Of a stretch of DNA of 16,645 bases, positions 13,351-16,645 are shown piece after piece. Source of the DNA: Candidatus Aphodoplasma excrementigallinarum (GTDB taxonomy: Bacteria > Bacillota > Clostridia > UBA1381 > UMGS1253); contig DVOF01000111.1 in the NCBI GenBank assembly GCA_018713805.1, forward strand, positions 1-16,645, given 5' to 3'. Below the pieces are notes generated by a model, which saw nothing but the letters and a program-made list of their open reading frames with translations, was not told the origin of the DNA and did no database searches. The first letter of the stretch is position 1, and every line of letters starts with the position of its first letter. The position numbers and the translations under genes are program-made.

Positions 13351-15960
13351 ATGCAAGAACGATATAATGTAACGGGCATGACTTGCGCAGCATGTTCTTC
13401 CCACGTAGAGAAAAGTGTGTCTGCGCTTCCTGGCGTAAAGGGGTGCTCTGTCAACCTGTTAAAAAACAGCATGGTTGTAGATTACGATGATTCGATGCTA
13501 AACAGCGATAAAATTATAGGCGCCGTCGTAAAGGCCGGCTATGGCGCTTCCCTTCAAAGTGCAAAGGGGAAAAGCACCGGGCGGGCGGCCTCTCCGGCCG
13601 ATACCGCTAAAAAGGAATACGAAAGCATGAAACGCCGGGTCATCTGGTCTTTTGTATTCACGATCCCTTTGTTCTACATTTCCATGGGCCATATGATGGG
13701 CTGGCCGCTGCCGGGGGTTTTACTTGGAACGGAAAATTCCATGATTTACGCCCTGACGCTGTTTTTGCTGTTGCTCCCGGTGGTCATTATCAACGCAAAA
13801 TATTTCCGTACTGGGTTTAAAACGTTGCTGCACGGCTCTCCTAATATGGACTCCCTGATTGCGCTGGGCGCGGGCGCGTCGCTGGTATACGGCGTTTACG
13901 CCCTTTACAAAATTGCATTTGGGTTTGGACACGGGGACATGGCCATGGTAAGCCAGTTTACCCACGATTTGTATTTTGAAGGGGCGGGCACGATTCTGAC
14001 GCTGATTACACTCGGCAAATTCTTTGAAGCCCGGGCAAAAGGGAAGACGTCGGACGCGATCAACAAACTTTTAAATCTGGCGCCGAAAACAGCAACCGTC
14101 GTCCGGGACGGCGCAGAACGCGTTATCCCGGTGGAGGAAGTGGAAAAGGGCGACGTGCTGATTGTAAAGGCCGGGGAATCCGTGCCGGTGGACGGCGTTC
14201 TGCTGGAGGGGACCGCCTCGGTGGATGAGAGCGCCATCACTGGCGAGAGTATTCCGGCGGAGAAACAGGCGGGCGACAAGGTCATCGGCGCAACGGTCAA
14301 CAAAAGCGGCTATTTCAAAATGCAGGCGACAAAGGTTGGGGACGAAACGGCGCTGGCGCAGATTATCCGTCTGGTAGACGAAGCGACCAGCTCCAAAGCC
14401 CCGATTGCAAAACTGGCGGATAAGGTGGCGGGCGTTTTCGTCCCGATCGTTATCGGTATCGCGCTTGTGTCAGCCATTGTGTGGCTGCTCTGCGGCGCGA
14501 CGTTTGAGTTTGCATTGACGATCGCGGTCGCCGTGCTGGTGGTGTCCTGCCCGTGCGCATTGGGGCTGGCGACGCCCACCGCCATTATGGTAGGCACCGG
14601 GCGCGGCGCGACCAACGGGATTTTGATCAAATCGGCGGAGGCGCTGGAAACGGCTCACTCCGTACAGACGGTCGTCCTGGATAAAACCGGGACGATTACA
14701 CAGGGACAGCCGGTCGTCACCGATCTGGTGAGCCAGGGCGGCGTGGCCGAGGAGCAGCTGCTCCAGACGGCAGCCTCTCTGGAAAAGCTTTCGGAACATC
14801 CTCTGGCCGCCGCCATTGTGGCGGAGGCGCAGAAACGCAATGTTTCGTTTCTTCCGGTGGAAGGGTTTGAGCAGATACCCGGCCAGGGCATCAAGGGAAG
14901 CATAAATGGCGTCGAGTGTCTGGCGGGCAACGGCAAAATGATGCGTGCATTCTCTGTGCAGGATACGGACATGGAAGCGTTGCAGGACCGCATGGCAGCC
15001 GAGGGCAAGACCCCTCTGTTCTTTGCCGCAGACGGGAAACTGATCGGCATGATCGCCGTGGCGGACGTGGTGAAGCCGACCAGCAGGGAGGCCATTGCCG
15101 AGCTCAAACACATGGGCATTGAGGTGGTCATGCTCACCGGCGACCACAAAAAGACGGCGGAAGCCATTCGAAAGCAAGTCGGTGTGGACCGGGCGATTGC
15201 GGAGGTGCTGCCCCAGGATAAGGAACGCGAAATCCGCAAAATCCAGGAGAGCGGCAAGAAGGTTGCCATGGTGGGCGACGGGATCAACGACGCGCCCGCG
15301 CTCGCCCGTGCGGACGTTGGTATCGCCATTGGCGCAGGTACCGACGTGGCGATGGAGTCGGCGGATATCGTTTTGATGAAGAACGATCTGCTCGATGTGG
15401 CCGGCGCCATTGAGCTGAGCAAGGCGACGATCCGGAACATCAAAGAAAACCTGTTCTGGGCATTCTTCTACAATATCATTTGCATCCCGATTGCGGCAGG
15501 ATGCTTCTATGCAGCTTTTGGGCTGAAAATGAGCCCTATGGTTGCGGCGTTGGCGATGAGCTTCAGCTCCGTCTTTGTGGTATCGAACGCGCTGCGCCTG
15601 CGCTTCTTTAAGCCGAAGCACGGGTCTGCGGTAAGCCGGGCGGCGGAGCCGGCGCAGATAGATTTGCCCAAAACAGCGGCTAAGCCAGACCAAACGCAGG
15701 CACAGGTAAATAAAACAAAACAAAATGGAGGGATTACAATGAAAAAAGAATTGACTGTGGAAGGCATGATGTGCCAAAACTGTGTAAAGCATGTTACGCA
15801 CGCCCTGGAGGGTATCCCGGGCGCATCGCAGGTGAGCGTCAGCCTGGAGGATAAAACGGCAACGGTATGCGTGCCGGAATCGGTCAGCGACGATGCACTC
15901 AGGGCTGCCGTTACAGAAGCCGGTTACGAGGTGACGGAGGTCAAGAACTGTGAAAGCTGA
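13351..15960 (+). CDS. copA: Copper-exporting P1B-type ATPase with C-terminal CopZ-like domain
   Basis: 869-residue Cu(I) export pump. An N-terminal heavy-metal domain has GMTCAAC (Cys12, Cys15). The P-type core follows: TGES at 297-300, CPC (400-402) in the membrane, DKTGT with phosphorylated Asp444, HP (483-484), TGD (596-598) and GDGIND (642-647); YN (707-708) and MSFSS (736-740) are the other Cu(I)-site residues. After the last membrane helix a linker (about 752-796) leads to a second metal-binding domain, EGMMCQNC (Cys808, Cys811), at the C-terminus. Most CopA proteins carry such domains only at the N-terminus. ATG 13351 is chosen because AAGGAGG (13336-13342) is 8 bases upstream; GTG 13348 would be only 5. 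The stop overlaps csoR by 11 bases. Confidence 0.95.
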   Translation: MQERYNVTGMTCAACSSHVEKSVSALPGVKGCSVNLLKNSMVVDYDDSMLNSDKIIGAVVKAGYGASLQSAKGKSTGRAASPADTAKKEYESMKRRVIWSFVFTIPLFYISMGHMMGWPLPGVLLGTENSMIYALTLFLLLLPVVIINAKYFRTGFKTLLHGSPNMDSLIALGAGASLVYGVYALYKIAFGFGHGDMAMVSQFTHDLYFEGAGTILTLITLGKFFEARAKGKTSDAINKLLNLAPKTATVVRDGAERVIPVEEVEKGDVLIVKAGESVPVDGVLLEGTASVDESAITGESIPAEKQAGDKVIGATVNKSGYFKMQATKVGDETALAQIIRLVDEATSSKAPIAKLADKVAGVFVPIVIGIALVSAIVWLLCGATFEFALTIAVAVLVVSCPCALGLATPTAIMVGTGRGATNGILIKSAEALETAHSVQTVVLDKTGTITQGQPVVTDLVSQGGVAEEQLLQTAASLEKLSEHPLAAAIVAEAQKRNVSFLPVEGFEQIPGQGIKGSINGVECLAGNGKMMRAFSVQDTDMEALQDRMAAEGKTPLFFAADGKLIGMIAVADVVKPTSREAIAELKHMGIEVVMLTGDHKKTAEAIRKQVGVDRAIAEVLPQDKEREIRKIQESGKKVAMVGDGINDAPALARADVGIAIGAGTDVAMESADIVLMKNDLLDVAGAIELSKATIRNIKENLFWAFFYNIICIPIAAGCFYAAFGLKMSPMVAALAMSFSSVFVVSNALRLRFFKPKHGSAVSRAAEPAQIDLPKTAAKPDQTQAQVNKTKQNGGITMKKELTVEGMMCQNCVKHVTHALEGIPGASQVSVSLEDKTATVCVPESVSDDALRAAVTEAGYEVTEVKNCES
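15726..15741 (+). promoter_or_regulatory. Internal Shine-Dalgarno and ATG inside copA
   Basis: TGGAGGG (15726-15732) lies 6 bases before an in-frame ATG (15739-15741) in an A-rich stretch. This looks like a normal gene start and could allow internal translation initiation of the metal-binding domain alone. Confidence 0.6.
15739..15960 (+). CDS. CopZ-like copper chaperone, in-frame internal product of copA
   Basis: Possible separate 73-residue protein encoded by the 3' end of copA in the same frame. It begins MKKELTVEGMMCQNC, has the heavy-metal-associated fold length of CopZ and the CxxC Cu(I) site (Cys12, Cys15 in its own numbering). Its own ribosome site is described at 15726. CopZ carries Cu(I) to CopA and to CsoR. 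Whether it is made free, only as part of CopA, or both, cannot be decided from sequence. The upstream linker is A-rich with stop codons in both other frames (TAA at 15707 and 15711), which is what a former copA-copZ gene boundary would look like. Confidence 0.45.
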   Translation: MKKELTVEGMMCQNCVKHVTHALEGIPGASQVSVSLEDKTATVCVPESVSDDALRAAVTEAGYEVTEVKNCES

Positions 15961-16213
15961 TAAGGCGCATGTGGCCCGTTCCATCAAAATTGCCCGCGGG
16001 CAGCTCGACGGCGTGCTCCGCATGATCGAGGAGGACCGCTACTGTGTGGACATTTCTAACCAGCTTCTGGCGACACAGGCAATCCTCAAAAAGGCCAACC
16101 AGGAAATCCTCCACGCACACATCCGAAGCTGCGTCCGGGAGGGGCTGCAAACAGATGAACCAAACCCCAAACTGGAAGAGGCGCTTGCCCTTTTGGAAAA
16201 GCTGATTCCATAA
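15950..16213 (+). CDS. csoR: Copper-sensing repressor CsoR
   Basis: 87-residue all-helical repressor of the CsoR/RcnR (DUF156) family. The Cu(I) ligands fit the CsoR pattern with exact spacing: Cys32, His57 and Cys61 (C-x24-H-x3-C). The basic N-terminal stretch HVARSIKIARGQLDGVLRMI contacts DNA in the family. In the absence of copper it would bind the operator at 13303-13325; copper binding releases it. The GTG start at 15950 is preceded by GGAGG (15936-15940) at 9 bases and overlaps the copA stop by 11 bases, so the gene is translationally coupled and autoregulated as the last gene of the operon. Confidence 0.95.
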   Translation: MKADKAHVARSIKIARGQLDGVLRMIEEDRYCVDISNQLLATQAILKKANQEILHAHIRSCVREGLQTDEPNPKLEEALALLEKLIP

Positions 16214-16230
16214 AATAAAAGACAGAATGA

Positions 16231-16252
16231 CAGCCGGGTGAGAGCCCGGCTG
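16231..16252. terminator. Shared terminator between csoR and the HxlR gene
   Basis: CAGCCGGG (16231-16238) pairs perfectly with CCCGGCTG (16245-16252). On the minus strand the stem is followed by a T-rich stretch (TCTTTTATTTT), so it suits the convergent HxlR gene best; on the plus strand the trailing T-run is poor. Confidence 0.75.
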
Positions 16253-16255
16253 CCG

Positions 16256-16588
16256 TTATATCCTGTTCTTATCGCCCCATTCGCACATCCCGTCCAGAAT
16301 GGGGATCAGCGACTTCCCCCGCTCTGTCAGGCTGTACTCCACCTTCGGCGGAATCTGCGGATATTCCTCCCGATGGACGAGTTGGTCAGCTTCCAGTTCT
16401 TTTAACGTGGAGCTGAGCGTTTTATAAGAAATCTCCCCAATGTACTTTTTCATCTCGTTGAATCGTACAACGCCAAACTCCATCAGCGTATAAAGGATCG
16501 TCATTTTGTATTTCCCGTTAATCAAAGACAGCGTATAGCTGAATCCCGTTGTACCGAGACACTCGTTTGCAATGCAGCGCACTTTCAT
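16256..16588 (-). CDS. HxlR-family winged-helix transcriptional regulator
   Basis: 110-residue regulator of the HxlR/MarR-like winged-helix type. LINGKYKMTILYTLMEFGVVRFNEMKKYIGEISYKTLSSTLKELE is the helix-turn-helix core and VEYSLTERGKSLIPIL the wing and dimer helix. Cys5 and Cys10 are near the N-terminus, where redox- or electrophile-sensing relatives (YodB, HypR) have their sensor Cys. AAAAGGAG (plus-strand 16597-16604) is 8 bases before the ATG. It is divergent from whatever lies beyond the right end of the window, its probable target. Confidence 0.92.
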   Translation of the reverse strand: MKVRCIANECLGTTGFSYTLSLINGKYKMTILYTLMEFGVVRFNEMKKYIGEISYKTLSSTLKELEADQLVHREEYPQIPPKVEYSLTERGKSLIPILDGMCEWGDKNRI

Positions 16589-16615
16589 CCTACACTCTCC
16601 TTTTGCAAGCGACTA

Positions 16616-16635
16616 ACTTAATAGTAAGTATATCA
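16616..16635 (-). promoter_or_regulatory. HxlR gene promoter and dyad operator
   Basis: On the minus strand TGaTATACT is an extended -10 (TATACT at plus 16627-16632). A dyad ACTTA-ATAG-TAAGT at 16616-16629 overlaps its downstream side and could be the binding site of the HxlR regulator itself. The -35 box would lie outside the window. Confidence 0.5.
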
Positions 16636-16645
16636 CCTAAATGTG

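Noticed and set aside
15667..15673. CCCAAAA as a programmed frameshift site in copA
   Set aside because: CCC is read as a whole codon here, so it does not have the X-XXY-YYZ frame needed for -1 slippage, and I see no strong downstream structure.
14470..16023. 517-codon open frame on the minus strand across copA
   Set aside because: Antisense shadow of a GC-rich conserved gene; the translation is Arg/His-rich with no recognisable domain or ribosome site.

Overview
The window is chromosomal DNA of an anaerobic, S-layer-bearing low-to-mid GC Gram-positive bacterium, most likely a member of the Clostridia with GC above 50% by eye (Christensenellales-like lineages would fit, but this is a guess). 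The reasons are: oxygen-sensitive indolepyruvate:ferredoxin oxidoreductase (iorAB), an aldo/keto reductase carrying two 4Fe-4S motifs, two exported proteins with S-layer homology (SLH) repeats, strong AGGAGG ribosome sites, sigma-A type promoters with 17-bp spacers, TTG/GTG starts, and a CsoR-regulated copper operon. I see no rRNA, tRNA, CRISPR array, insertion sequence or phage gene. Genes are densely packed and no gene-free stretch exceeds about 225 bases.

Layout. Bases 1-1960: hflX and a YigZ/IMPACT-family gene, almost certainly one operon behind an extended -10 promoter. 2000-4423: thioredoxin with its own promoter and terminator, then an SLH-domain HtrA-like serine protease and a minimal Cys-containing MGMT-type alkyltransferase. 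4428-6640: a long hairpin, then an iron-sulfur aldo/keto reductase and a gluconate 5-dehydrogenase-like SDR, each with its own promoter, closed by a strong terminator. 6672-7326: a 55-residue truncated DUF3006-like protein overlapping a hypoxanthine-DNA glycosylase. 7307-9169, minus strand: a YjdF/DUF2238-like membrane protein, a flavin reductase and an ImmA/IrrE-family protein with a broken metalloprotease motif. 9188-9756, minus: a P-loop kinase, divergent from iorA. 9790-13189: iorA-iorB and a second SLH-like exported protein behind a perfect consensus promoter. 13266-16213: a copper-export operon, copA (with a copZ-like domain fused at its C-terminus) and csoR. 16256-16635, minus: an HxlR-type regulator, convergent with csoR.

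How they work together. The copper locus is the most coherent unit: a CsoR-type operator sits at the predicted transcription start, CopA exports Cu(I), the C-terminal metal-binding domain can act either as part of the pump or, because it has its own Shine-Dalgarno site and ATG in frame, as a free CopZ-like chaperone, and CsoR closes the feedback loop. IorAB makes aryl-acetyl-CoA from aromatic 2-oxoacids and feeds electrons to ferredoxin. The HDG glycosylase and the small MGMT protein are both DNA base-damage repair proteins, and HflX, thioredoxin and the HtrA-like protease are stress or quality-control proteins, but they are in separate transcription units. I do not see a clearly new multi-gene defence or metabolic system; the most distinctive items are the copA-copZ in-frame fusion with a preserved internal start, the ImmA-like protein with CQxxH in place of HExxH, and the long hairpin at 4428-4488.
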